A DNA stretch of 64,000 nt from Panax quinquefolius. Taxonomy: Eukaryota > Streptophyta > Magnoliopsida > Apiales > Araliaceae. This document shows positions 21,107 to 31,511 of this stretch, piece after piece. The notes under the pieces were generated by a model. It saw only the letters and a list, made by a program, of their open reading frames with translations. It searched no databases and had not been told where the DNA came from. The stretch spans positions 47,400,076 through 47,464,075 of the forward strand of contig CM035162.1 of the NCBI GenBank assembly GCA_020205615.1, in the 5' to 3' direction. A program made the translations under genes and the position numbers. Position 1 is the stretch's first letter, and each line of letters begins with the position of its first letter.

Positions 21107-21790
21107 GTGTTGAAAGAGAATCCACTGTATCTTCCCCAACGGGTGATAAAGCCTACCATCAAATCAAAGGGGAAAATTCTCGTGGAGAAAATTGAAAAAT
21201 TCCTCCGTACTATGGGCCAGAATGAAGCCAAGGTGGTTTTAAGCTTAAGAGAAGCTCCACATCAAATTTTAATACTGGACATGGTTTTCTCTTCCGAGAA
21301 TGACAGGAAGATCTTACTTAAGGTTTTGGAAGAAGCCTACTTGCCAAAATCAGTGAATGTGGAAACATTTCAACATTTGGTTGATCACATTTTTAACAAC
21401 AATGTGATATCTTTCACATATCGCCCGAAGGGACCGGTCATTGCAAGCCGTTGCACATTGCGGTTTTATCCTTCGGATACATGATAGCTGGAGTCTTGAT
21501 AGATGGAGGTTCATCTCTGAATATCTGTCCTTATGCTACTTTGGTGAAGATGAACGTCAATCGCAAATGGATCCGAAGCAGCTATACGATTATTAAAGAT
21601 TTTGACGAATCTTGATGAAACTCTGTCGGAGAGATTGAACTGCCAATTGAGATTGGTCCCCATACATTCTACATAACTTTTCACGTGCTCAAGATAGATT
21701 CAAGATACAACCTGTTATTGGGAAGACCGTGGATTCATATGGTTGGGGTTGTCCCCTCCACTCTTCACTAGCAACTTAAATACATTATGA
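21107..21790 (+). pseudogene. O2 linker and aspartic protease remnant
   Basis: The frame 21107-21484 encodes the linker (KSKGKI.VEKIEKFLRTMG, EAKVVLSLREAPHQI). After a frameshift the protease follows: GVLIDGGSSLNICPY at about 21490-21535 and YNLLLGRPWIHMVG at about 21705-21750. The D-G-G-S-S active site matches O1. Protease would cut gag-pol; this one is interrupted by at least two frameshifts and stops near 21485 and 21616. Confidence 0.75.
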
Positions 21791-22488
21791 ACGACAACCT
21801 AGTCATGGTTAACGTTGAACCGGAATGTCCTGAACAGGGTGACATACCACTCATCAGCTTTAATTCAGAAGTTGAACCGGTCAGTTTTCATACCTTGAAA
21901 GTGAGCAACACTCACTATTATTCCATTGGGATGCCATTTCCAGTACCCAAGATTTCTGCCAAAGTGATGGCAGCTAGTCAAGAAATGATGTCATTGGATC
22001 ATCAGCCTGGACAAGGGCTGAGTATAAATCATCAGGGCATTAAGCGCCCGATTCAAATGTCTAGTCAAAGCGGGACAGCCAAACTAGGCTAATCTACCAG
22101 TTCCAGTCACATGAATCTTCATAAGCACAAGCAAATTCTTCCAGCTTTAGCCACACAGCGATTACCTCCACCTGCAAATCATGAGCCCGCATAATCTCAG
22201 GTAAAGGTGCCAGCCAACGTAATGGCTATGTTATTTCCCAAGCCGATACCGGTCAAGGGGAAAGAGGTCCTAGTTCCTGATCCCAAAGTGGAAGAAGAGG
22301 AACGAAGACGTGAGCAAGTCATTGCCAGGATGATGTCCAATATACACATCATTGTCCATGATGAACATACAAACAAATACACCCCAGACGATGATTGCCC
22401 AAACGTAATGGTTATCATTCAGAAAAAGGAGGACGATGACAGCCCCTCCATCACTGCAGTCTACCAGGACTTTGTCCTCGACAATTAG
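21787..22488 (+). pseudogene. O2 region between protease and reverse transcriptase
   Basis: Two open stretches (21787-22092 and 22207-22488) contain MPFPVPKIS and a glycine-rich PGQGLS motif. These match the conserved IPVPKIS / PGKGLGRYLQ region that follows protease in Tat-lineage elements. The second stretch is acidic (KVEEEERRRE, KKEDDDSPS). Function unknown. Stops or shifts separate the two pieces near 22090-22195. Confidence 0.62.
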
Positions 22489-22517
22489 AACAACACTCAT
22501 TGCTTTGGTCAACAAGG

Positions 22518-22666
22518 GTAAAATGGACAGAAGCTCCTTCTGCCCTGTAGATATCATTAACTGCTTACTTTTCTGTACAGTATTAGTAGTTGTTTTGTCA
22601 ATACATGCTAACACTTTATATGATTAAATAATTTAATATATTAAGTGAAAGCATATTTTATTTTAG
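22518..22666 (+). other. Candidate intron between protease and RT of O2
   Basis: The stretch is non-coding, T-rich towards its end, and closes with TTTTATTTTAG at 22656-22666. Right after it an open frame resumes (TLNLDVPVLADK). A GGGTAAAA donor lies at 22516-22523, but other GTs are possible. Ogre elements are known to carry an intron at this place in the polyprotein. Confidence 0.4.
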
Positions 22667-23688
22667 GACTCTGAATTTAGATGTGCCTGTACTTGCTGAT
22701 AAGATTCCTCTTCTCCACAAGGATTGTAACTTTGATGAAAAGGTGGACTCAGACTTGATGGAAATACAAGAGGACATTGAGATACCTCAGGAGATCAAAG
22801 AATGGGTCAAGACAAACCTAAACCCAACCTTAATCAAACCACCTCCTTCAATCTCGGAACCTTAGAAAGCCCTAAGTTAATCCCGATCAAACCACCTCCT
22901 TCAGCGAGCTATGATGGCTCTTTTCCACGACTAAATGCACAAAGAGATAGAGATCTACGTTGATGACATCATTGTCAAGTCCCGAATGGAGGAAGACCAC
23001 TTAGACCATCTCAGAAAGATTTTCAACGGGTTGCGTACGTACAACTTGAAGTTGAAACCAGCCAAGTGCGCCTTTGGTGTTAAATCAGGCAAGTTGTTAG
23101 GATTCCTTGTTAGCCAGAAAGGGATTGCGCTGGATCCGACAAAAATCCAGGCCATCATTGAAATGCCCATTCCTCGGACAGAAAAGGAAATACAGGGATT
23201 TTTTGAAAAAATCAACTTCATTAGCAGGTTTATTTCTTAACTCACAGCAACCTATGAGCCCATCTTCAAGTTATTAAGGAAGAACTCCTCCATGAAATGG
23301 AATGATGAGTGTCAAAAGGCATTCCTTACAATCAAAGAGTAGCTAGTCAAAGCTCCCATTTTAGTACCTCCCAGGGATGATGTTCCCCTATTTTTGTACC
23401 TTTCAATCAATGACAATGCCATAGGCTTCTTGTTGGGACAGAAAGACGATAGAGGCCGAGAGTGAGCTATCTACTACCTCAGCAAAAGATTCAGCAGGAG
23501 TGAACACAAGTACACTCTGATTGGATAGACTTGTTATTCTTTAGCGTGGGCTTCCATGAGGTTACAACATTACCTCCATGGTCACACAACCCATCTCATA
23601 TCCCGATTAGATCCTCTCAAGTACGTGTTTAATAAACCCATGTTAAATTGTCGGCTGTCTAGATGGCATTTGATCCTACACCAATTTT
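22667..23688 (+). pseudogene. O2 reverse transcriptase (deleted) and RNase H remnant
   Basis: After the pre-RT stretch (DKIPLLHKDCNFDEKV, 22695-22865) the frame jumps near 22880-22905 straight to the end of the catalytic region: MALFHD, then IYVDDIIVKSRMEEDHLDHL at 22955-23010. The fingers and the first catalytic Asp motif, several hundred bp, are missing. The connection and RNase H follow (GFLVSQKGI, IQGFFEKINFISRF, FLLGQKDD, YYLSKRFS, RLQHYLHGH) with stops near 23238, 23340, 23464 and 23527. Coding ends at 23688, within LSRWHLILHQF, where a copia LTR is inserted. Confidence 0.8.
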
Positions 23689-25564
23689 GTTAGGTTTGTA
23701 ATATTCATGTGCGCAATCAAATTGCAAAATTAATGCGGAAGCGTGAAAAATCAGAGTTTAAAAATTTACAAACCATATACCCGGATCACCCTTTATGCAC
23801 AATTATTAATTAAACGAAAAGATATGAAGAACAAACATACCCTTGAAGATCCGAGCTTCCTCAGGTACAAGTTCACCTCCAATCCTTTTCGCATTCAACT
23901 TGAATCCACCGGGTTTGGTTCCTTCCTTTGATCAACGTTAGCCACCCAAGCGTTTGGCCTCTAGAGGTGATCCACCAAAGAAAAATAAAGAATTCAAGAA
24001 GATGGTGTATTTGGCTCAAACCCTAGTTTTCTATCTCTATAGAAAAGGGTACTCTCCAACAAATTGGAATTATGTCGTTGTAAAAGTCAACAACCCACAC
24101 CACCCATAATAAGACTCCTCTTATTTATAGATGTGGGCAACCCATCTTAACAATTAAGAAATTGGGTTTTATTTAATTAATTAAATTCTTTTAATTAATT
24201 AATCTCCCTAATCTTATTAGGGATAATTAATTAAACTCCTTTAACTAATTTTCCTTCCTAATCCAATTAGGAATATTCGAGAGTACTTATATTAAATTAA
24301 TTCCTAAACTCCTTTAGAAATTAAAATAATAATAATTGTAATAATATTAATAAGACTCCTCTTATTAATTTATATTTAATATTTCTAAAATATTAAATAA
24401 TAAATATTAAGCTATTTAAATTATTCTATCACCATAGATTAAATTAAATATATTTAACATATTATTACGATTATGCCATTAACTTCTTAAATAATTATTC
24501 TTCCTTTTATGGTGTGACCCTTTAGGTTCTCCATATTAAACCTATTGTGAATAAATCAATTAGAACAATTCTAATCTTATTTAAATAAATAAATTAAACA
24601 ATTAATTTATTTAAATAATATTTATTCTACAATAGGGATAAGCCTCCCTAGCGATCAACGACTTTCCGGATAATATAGATTTCAACATTAATCATAAAAG
24701 AACCTTTGAGTAAATAGTTACCGTGCATAATTCAATCCTTCCACCATACAATGTCCCAATTAAATATAAGACATGGAATTACTCACAAGTCTTATTTTAT
24801 TTAATTATATGTATTTCGATCCTTAAATGCACAACTCCAAATAATGCAAATTAGAAACTCCTTTCTAATTTCATTACGCCTTAACCAAGGACTCTTTGGT
24901 TGTCATTTATCGAATCACATAGGACATTTCTCTTCTTTATTAAAGTGGTAGATTCTTTATTGATCATACATTATCTCCATGTACAACTTATTATACCCAA
25001 GCATACCCTTTGATATACCCTAAGGGTCTTAAGGAATAAGTCAAAGTATAACTCATCATACACAAGATACTATGATGATCTCAAGTCCAAGGATTACTTG
25101 TACTACTATCACTACAGAATTCCTATTGACGCACAAATAAAACTCCATTAGGTATTCCTTAGCGAGCCACGTTCGATGAACTTATTCTCTAATAAGCACC
25201 TGCATACTTGCTTTAGTGTCTCCACACAAATGATCATGAGATCAATCATCCTCATCCAATGAGCAAGCAACGACGTATGTACCAATCTATCCGGATTCAC
25301 TAATCCCCAATTTAGTAATCCAACGATTGGGAACTATTTTAGTTTTAAGCTTTCAAAGAATTTAGATCTCATTAGAATGATCATCATCATTATTCTAAAA
25401 GCATTGCTTAAAACTATGGGTTTATCACATATTATAAAACAAAGATCATGTAGATAATTAAAAGCCTTTAATAAATTAATACTTTTATTAATAAATGAAT
25501 AAGATTGTTACAAAGTATATGCTTTATCATCAAACATGATTGGCTTGTGTGCATACTACTTTCA
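23689..25564 (-). repeat. Copia 3' LTR
   Basis: Plus-strand TGTTAGGTTT...TACTTTCA, i.e. TG...CA on both strands, about 1.88 kb. Contains a minus-strand TATA box (TATAAATAAG, ~24121-24130). No ORF. Confidence 0.68.
24121..24130 (-). promoter_or_regulatory. TATA box of copia LTR
   Basis: Minus-strand CTATAAATAA in a 'gcccacatctataaataag' context typical of an LTR core promoter. Confidence 0.5.
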
Positions 25565-26190
25565 ATCTCCCACTTGCACTAAAGCCAATCGTCATGGTAT
25601 CTCTTATACTCTTCTTCTCTAAGTGACGATTATCCTCATTTGTTGGATAAGCTTTAGTTAATGGATATGTAATGTTGTTCTTGAGAGTCCACTATCTCTA
25701 TAGTGATTTCCCATCTTTCAATGATTCTAATAATCAAATGAAAGTGCCACAACACATGTTTAGATCCAAGATGAGACTTTTAGGAACTATTCCTAGTTCT
25801 GTAATGAACTTTTAATCCAAACAATCAACTTGCGGCTTCATTTATAGCTATATACTTTGTCTTTATCACTAAACCAAAGAATTATTTGTTGTTTGGAACC
25901 TTTCCAATTCAACTGCACCCTTTGCTTCAAGGCAACCCTTTACCTTAAAGTGGATTTTTCTGTCGTCTTGGTTTGTCTGAAAAACTTGAGTCTGTTAAGC
26001 CCTCTAGTTTTAATTAAGACCCACCATGTATGCTCACATCCTTAGTGTCGGTTAAGAACTTTAAGATGTTTTTCACTGTCTTACAGTGATCTTCTCCAGA
26101 ATATGACTGATCAACATCAGGTCTCGTACATTTCATTGCATACATGATTGTCACTCATGCAATCTCTCTTCTTTGGAGTCTATGGGGACT
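25565..26190 (-). pseudogene. Copia RNase H remnant
   Basis: Minus-strand reading recovers scattered family segments in order: a CKTVKNILKFLTDTKD helix, a GLTDSSF strand, a KYIAINEAA motif and an SKHV..HFHLI segment. Stops and gaps interrupt every 20-40 codons. It ends at the polypurine tract. Confidence 0.6.
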
Positions 26191-26191
26191 A

Positions 26192-26488
26192 TTAAGAGAG
26201 ATACACTCCATAGCTCATCGACATGAGACATCTCTTGGAGTTTGCCATGCTAAACGACTTTAGCATCAAATGAATATACGTTCCTTGGGTTAAGTTGAGT
26301 ATCCTTTTAAATCTATCTATATAGATTTGCATCCCCAATAATGATACTCTTCCCAAATCATTCATGGAGGAATGTTTAGACAACTTTATCTTTACTGATT
26401 GTAGCATTGGTATGTAATTCCTCATCCGTAGTATATCAACATATAATACTAGAAATTTCACGACGCTCCCACTGACCCTTTTGTACAC
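26192..26488 (-). pseudogene. Copia reverse transcriptase fragment
   Basis: 98 residues, open. Recognisable blocks are YKRVSGSVVKFLVLYVD, IPMLQSVKIKLSKHSSMNDLG and a FSMANSKR...MSYG stretch. These match the end of copia reverse transcriptase. The catalytic YVDD box reads YVDI, so the second Asp is lost and the enzyme would be inactive. Confidence 0.8.
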
Positions 26489-27171
26489 ACTAGAAGTCTT
26501 ACCTCATCGAATGTAACTCTGGATCATCATCTTCTATGATGTGTACCTCATCATCATCATCCATGATGAATCCATACCTCCTAGGTATCTTTGGTACTAT
26601 TCCAGATTTACGATTCGGTTGTGGTACAATAGGTCTATCTATAGGTTCCTCTTATTTGACTTATAGTGTTTTGTGGTTCTTGAACTCTTCAAGATCTATT
26701 ATCCTCCCACTAGCCCTTCAATGATAAACACCTTTATCTTAGAAGGCGTGTGTTTTCGTAACAAACACCTTTTGCTAATTAGAATTATAGAACATATACC
26801 CTAAACTTACTTTAGGATGTCCCACAAATCTGTACATGTCAAATCTTATCCCAAGCTTATCCTTTGAAACCTTTTCACATAAGTTGGACAACCCCTTATC
26901 TTAACATACTTAAGATTAGGAATCCTCCCTGTCCATAACTTTTATGGAGTCTTGGGGCCGGACTTTGAGGTTACCTTTTCGTAGATATGCAGCCATTTCT
27001 AGGACATTATCCGAGAAGGATACTGGAATGTCGATAAAATCATTATGGACCGCACCATGTCCAACAAGGTATGATATTTCCTTTTAGATACATCAATCAA
27101 TTATTGCGTATCAAGAGGCGTCCATTATGAGAAAACCATCTGAGATGATCTAGAAACTTATTGCACAAGTA
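26489..27171 (-). pseudogene. Copia integrase C-terminal / spacer remnant
   Basis: The minus strand carries a Ser/Arg-rich segment (near 26690, RIIDLEEFK) and an Asp/Glu-rich linker (MDDDDEV near 26545-26575). Further up are degraded integrase-end phrases. No frame is open for long. The part next to 27171 is truncated. Confidence 0.5.
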
Positions 27172-29799
27172 TTTATTATACATTAATATTATTTTTCATG
27201 ATTTTTGATGAATTAAAATCATTTTTAAATTATTTATTTAATATTATAATTAAATAAATTAAATACCATTTATATTCCAAAAATATTAAATATTTATGAA
27301 ATATACTTAAAATAATTAAAAACTTTTTTTTAGAATTTAAAATAAATTTTCGGATTTTATTAAGTATTTTTAATAATTAAAAACAATTTTATCTCTGCTT
27401 TTAAATAATTTTTAGAAATTAATAATTAATTTCTTAATTAAACTGTCGCTAAAGGGCTCTATAGACGACACCGCATCTATAAATATAGGTGTTCTTGGTG
27501 TATTCTTGAGCCTACCCGAAACTCATCTACGGCTTCAAGGTACCATGTTTGATCGTGTATATTCTTCTTGGTCTTCATGATTCTAGGTTATCTAAAGTGT
27601 TACACATGAAGTCGTTATGTCATAGTACACAACCAAACCGATTCGTGGTCATACAAAGATCGTAATGAGATATATGATCAATCAAAAAGTCTGACAAGCC
27701 TGTTCTTCATTTCTGGGTTTTCCAGAAAATGAAGAACAGTAGAAGGTGTCTACTTTGATCCCTTTAATATATGCTTTCCCAACTTACTATATATGATTTT
27801 AAGCTTCTATACTCCAGTCCAGATGACAGGTAACATTAATATTCTAATAGAGAAATAAAATAATACCATAATCATAAGATTCAAGCCGGTCAAACTACCT
27901 GTCAGGAAAGTGTTCTTGAGAAATCTGGGTTTTCCAGATTTCGTCCAAGGCAATAAGTCAACGCCAGTTTGACCGCGATTATCTTTTATTCCGGTTATGA
28001 TCTAAGTGATCTAGTGGTTTTAATATATATTATACATGACCAGTTACTAAGATCAAACAACAAAAAGATCAAAACACCTAACATCAGCAAGATCATAGCC
28101 TTCAAAATTGACTGTCAGGCTTTTCTGGGTTTCTAGGAATTTTTTGGGCTGCCCAGAACGCAAATCCGTGATCGGTCAACATGTTTTGATCGTTCATAAC
28201 TGGAGATCTAGACTTTCTTTGACACTGTTTTCAGGTTCGAATTACAGTCCTCATGTCATAGCACAGAACCGAAACATAAAACACACCAAAAAAGTTATCA
28301 TATAAAGATCTAAGGCCTCGACATTCGACTGTCAGGCCATTTTTTCAAACGTTTCCCAAATTTTTAAAAATGTTTGATTCGTGCATCTAAGTGTAATAGA
28401 TCCATGATCTATCAACCCAGATGACTTATAGACACCATAATACACAACTTTAACCAATAAATTACAACAACTAACATCAGATTACATGATTTCTAGAATT
28501 AGGGTTTTATACCTTTTGAATGTCCAAATCTTGAATCTGATCTTTGTTTTCTGACCTGGAAATGCTAACACATGATCTTAGCTTTGTATCTTACTATCTC
28601 TCACTTCCTATTTCCAAATTTCTAGAGAGAGAAGGTCTTGGTTCATATGAGAAATAAAGTGAGTCTTTTCCTCTCTCTTTAATCTTATATAATGTAATAA
28701 TATATTGTATGTGGCTGTCAAAATGGCTGAGCTTGCTGGATATAATGCACATGGAGTGGTTAGATTTGGTGAACCACTCACCTAAGGTCAAAACCTACAT
28801 GTTAGCCTCAATAATGTACAAAAGGGTATTATAGTCATTTCCCATTTAATTTTAATGGCATTTATGTAAATGGATAAACCCTTAGGGTTTAGGGTTTGGT
28901 TAGGGTTTGAAACCCTTAGGGTTTACAAAATTTAGTTTTCTAAATTTCAAATTTCGGTTATAAAAATAAAAAATTAATATTTCTAACTTATAATTAGGAT
29001 TTTCTAATTATATTAAAATTTACTAATCATAACTTAAATCCTTCTAATTAGGATTAACATTTCTTAATTAAAACCGCTAATTTAGCAATTAGGGTTAAAA
29101 TGGTCATTAGGGTTTTCAACCCACAAATTAGGGTTTCTAAATAGAAAATAATTTTCCTAAATTAGAAATTTAATTTCGTAATTCGATTAGGGTTTTCTAA
29201 TTACTTAACTTGAAAATTATAATTAATATATCCTAATTAACATTAAAAGTATTAAATTGACACTTAGGTTTATCCCTATTTACAAATTAGGGTTTTAAAT
29301 CCGTAATTAGGGCTTCAAATTTGGAATTAGGGTTTGGTAACCACTTTGTTAAGATTAACCCTAATTAATCCTATAATTATTTACACTTACGCCATTAAGT
29401 TCCTTATTTAAGGTTTCATGCACTGAATTAGGGTTTTGGATTCCTGGAACTGAAATTAGGGTCTCCAGAACTGATTTCTATGGTTTCTTATTATTCAATA
29501 TGGTTTTCTAATCGAACCTTGACGTTCTTAATATATACTTCGGGTTTGTTACAGATATCGTTTATCTGGTCAACCCTTGACCCTTAACCACATCATGTAC
29601 ACATAATCACAGAACATAAATTCTTATTCCCTTAATCCTGAATTATTCACCTAAATCCTTCACAAAATTTTGAAATCCTCAAAATTCATTCTTAAAAATA
29701 TTAAACGCATACACTTATTTTCTATCTAGGTTCTAATATTGAACCTTACATAAATTAATAAAAAAAATTTAAAATTTTCAAAATTCTCGGGTTGTCACA
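27172..29799 (-). mobile_element. X-B: truncated X LTR
   Basis: Nearly the same as 32950-35577 of X-C over its whole length, but it lacks the ~1.4 kb corresponding to 31512-32950. It ends ...GGGTTGTCACA at 29799, followed by the polypurine tract of an X internal region. The left edge is a deletion junction with copia. Confidence 0.82.
27700..28170 (-). repeat. X-B hairpin modules
   Basis: Inverted repeats at 27700-27739 (loop GTTTT, one bulged base), 27920-27942 (9-bp perfect stem, loop GTTTT) and 28142-28158 (loop CTG, one G-T pair). They stand in the same order as in X-A, ~210 bp apart. Confidence 0.72.
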
Positions 29800-31511
29800 G
29801 TCACCCCTTCTTCTAAAAATTTTTCCCCGAAATTTACCTTACACCTTATACCATACACCATACTGCTTACACCATACATACACAGCATCACATGCTACCC
29901 AATACACCACTCACAAGAGTAAAAATTTTCAAATTTTGCTGAGGGGTTTTACAGACTATTGTCTGTCATTTTCGCAAAGGTTATAGGAAATTCATCCGCA
30001 AATCGTCATAACTTACTGACATAGTGGTTAATTAATCCAGTATATCCTGTACTTATTAAGTACTGCTGGTCGACTCTGTTTCTCTTCACTGCCATAGGCA
30101 CAAAATTCTACCTCAGTCTTATTAGATTCCGCACCAAAATAATTTGGTTCGGGAAATTTCTTTCAATGAACACTTAGAGTTTTCATAAATATTTGTCTAA
30201 TTGAATCGAACAACATAGACTCATACCAATAATTCAATTCAATCGAATTATTTAAGTGTAGCCAAACCTTCGTTGGCAAATTATAATTTTAAAAATATTT
30301 TTTGAGAATGACGTCATGATGTCGTCATCAGATTAATGAATCGCTTTGAGGATGCCGTCATTGTATGACTTTGTCATAACACATCATACAATAGTGGAAT
30401 AACGATTTTATATCAAATTCACACTAAGTATTCATGTATTTACAACTCCATCAAATTTTTATCATCTCTGCACCAGGTTACATGGTACATGAGTGATAAA
30501 TAAAATATATTTTGATATTTCAAATCATTTGCGTCTAGCTGAAATAAATAGCATAGACTATACTTTAAACCGTTTCAAAAATGATTACGAGTCTACATTT
30601 TTTTTTTCAAAAGCACATAGTGCGTATTTGGCTTGATGTCAATCATTTCGAAATCTAGCATAGCTAGGATTATTTTTTTTGGAAAACTTATGTCTCCACT
30701 AAAAATCATTGTCTTAACAAGCTATCTGTTCCTATTATCCTCAATATTCCAATTACACAACTATACCCGCTTCAATCAAACCACACTTATGAGTCCATAA
30801 ATTGCCACAATCATATGAGTTTAAGAACTTATCCTAGTCTGACCTTTGGTGTCCGTCACGAGGGGTTCATAAACATTTCATATATACTATGAATCAAGTA
30901 TGTCACATAAGTATGAGTTTTAAGAACTCGTACTTAACCTTATATCCTCTACCTATGACCTATCTATCTGTTATACACATGAGAAAGGAATCACCCTCTT
31001 AACACGCATATAACAAATAGCGCGACACAAACATTTCATAATCCCCACTTAATCTTAACCCCCTTCTCAATACGAATTTCATTTAATCCGTATGCATAAT
31101 CCATAACTCTTTCATGAGTTTTCATAGTACAATTTCATAGTACAACTGCCAAACAGCAATCTTGCTGTAAACTTTTCAATCATTAGATTGATTATTATTC
31201 CATACTATCACTTAATCAGATCACTGGGTGATCTTATCGTATATATTACGATTTATTTCTATATCTTGATCGTTTTGTTTTACGATCTTCTATCACTTTG
31301 CTTGTTGTCTTTTAGACTCTATATATTCATCACTACTGTTCAACTTTATTATCAGAGTTAGGGAACTCCGTATCTTTATACTCGCCGAGATTCATCTTTG
31401 AATCTTACTGACCAACTAACTCTATGTGAGTTAGATCTTATCATAATCACTGCGGTTATTAGTCTCCGATATTCCTACCTAAGCTTCATAACCAACAGCT
31501 CTGATACCAAT
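29800..31511 (-). mobile_element. X internal region 1, non-coding
   Basis: Bounded by a minus-strand polypurine tract (agaagaaggggtgac, next to the LTR at 29799) and by an initiator-Met primer site (31499-31511). The sequence before the polypurine tract (GGTAAATTTCGGGG...) resembles the end of chromovirus integrase. Nothing else in the 1.7 kb is open or resembles gag or pol on either strand. This is the internal region of a non-autonomous element. Confidence 0.75.
31499..31511 (-). other. X primer-binding site (initiator Met-tRNA)
   Basis: Minus-strand AATTGGTATCAGAGC follows the LTR end; TGGTATCAGAGC is complementary to the 3' end of plant initiator Met-tRNA. Confidence 0.75.

Larger units (their letters stand above)
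18256..23688 (+). mobile_element. O2: Tat/Ogre-like internal region, truncated in RNase H
   Basis: Primer site, leader, gag, protease, linker with a candidate intron, and reverse transcriptase/RNase H remnants follow in the normal order. The frame is cut at 23688 by the copia insertion. The rest (RNase H end, integrase, 3' LTR) is not found on the far side, where copia is joined to X, so it was lost in a later deletion. Confidence 0.82.
23689..27171 (-). mobile_element. Ty1/copia element, minus strand, 5' part missing
   Basis: A 3' LTR (23689-25564), a polypurine tract (minus AAGTGGGAGAT, next to 25565) and pol remnants lie in the expected minus-strand order. It interrupts the O2 RNase H frame at 23688. 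Pol ends abruptly at about 27171, against a truncated X LTR, so the gag half and 5' LTR were lost by deletion. Confidence 0.78.

Noticed and set aside
28108..28305. 65-codon open frame repeated at 33883-34080
   Set aside because: The repetition comes from the X-B/X-C tandem; the frame runs through the hairpin region and is absent from X-A.
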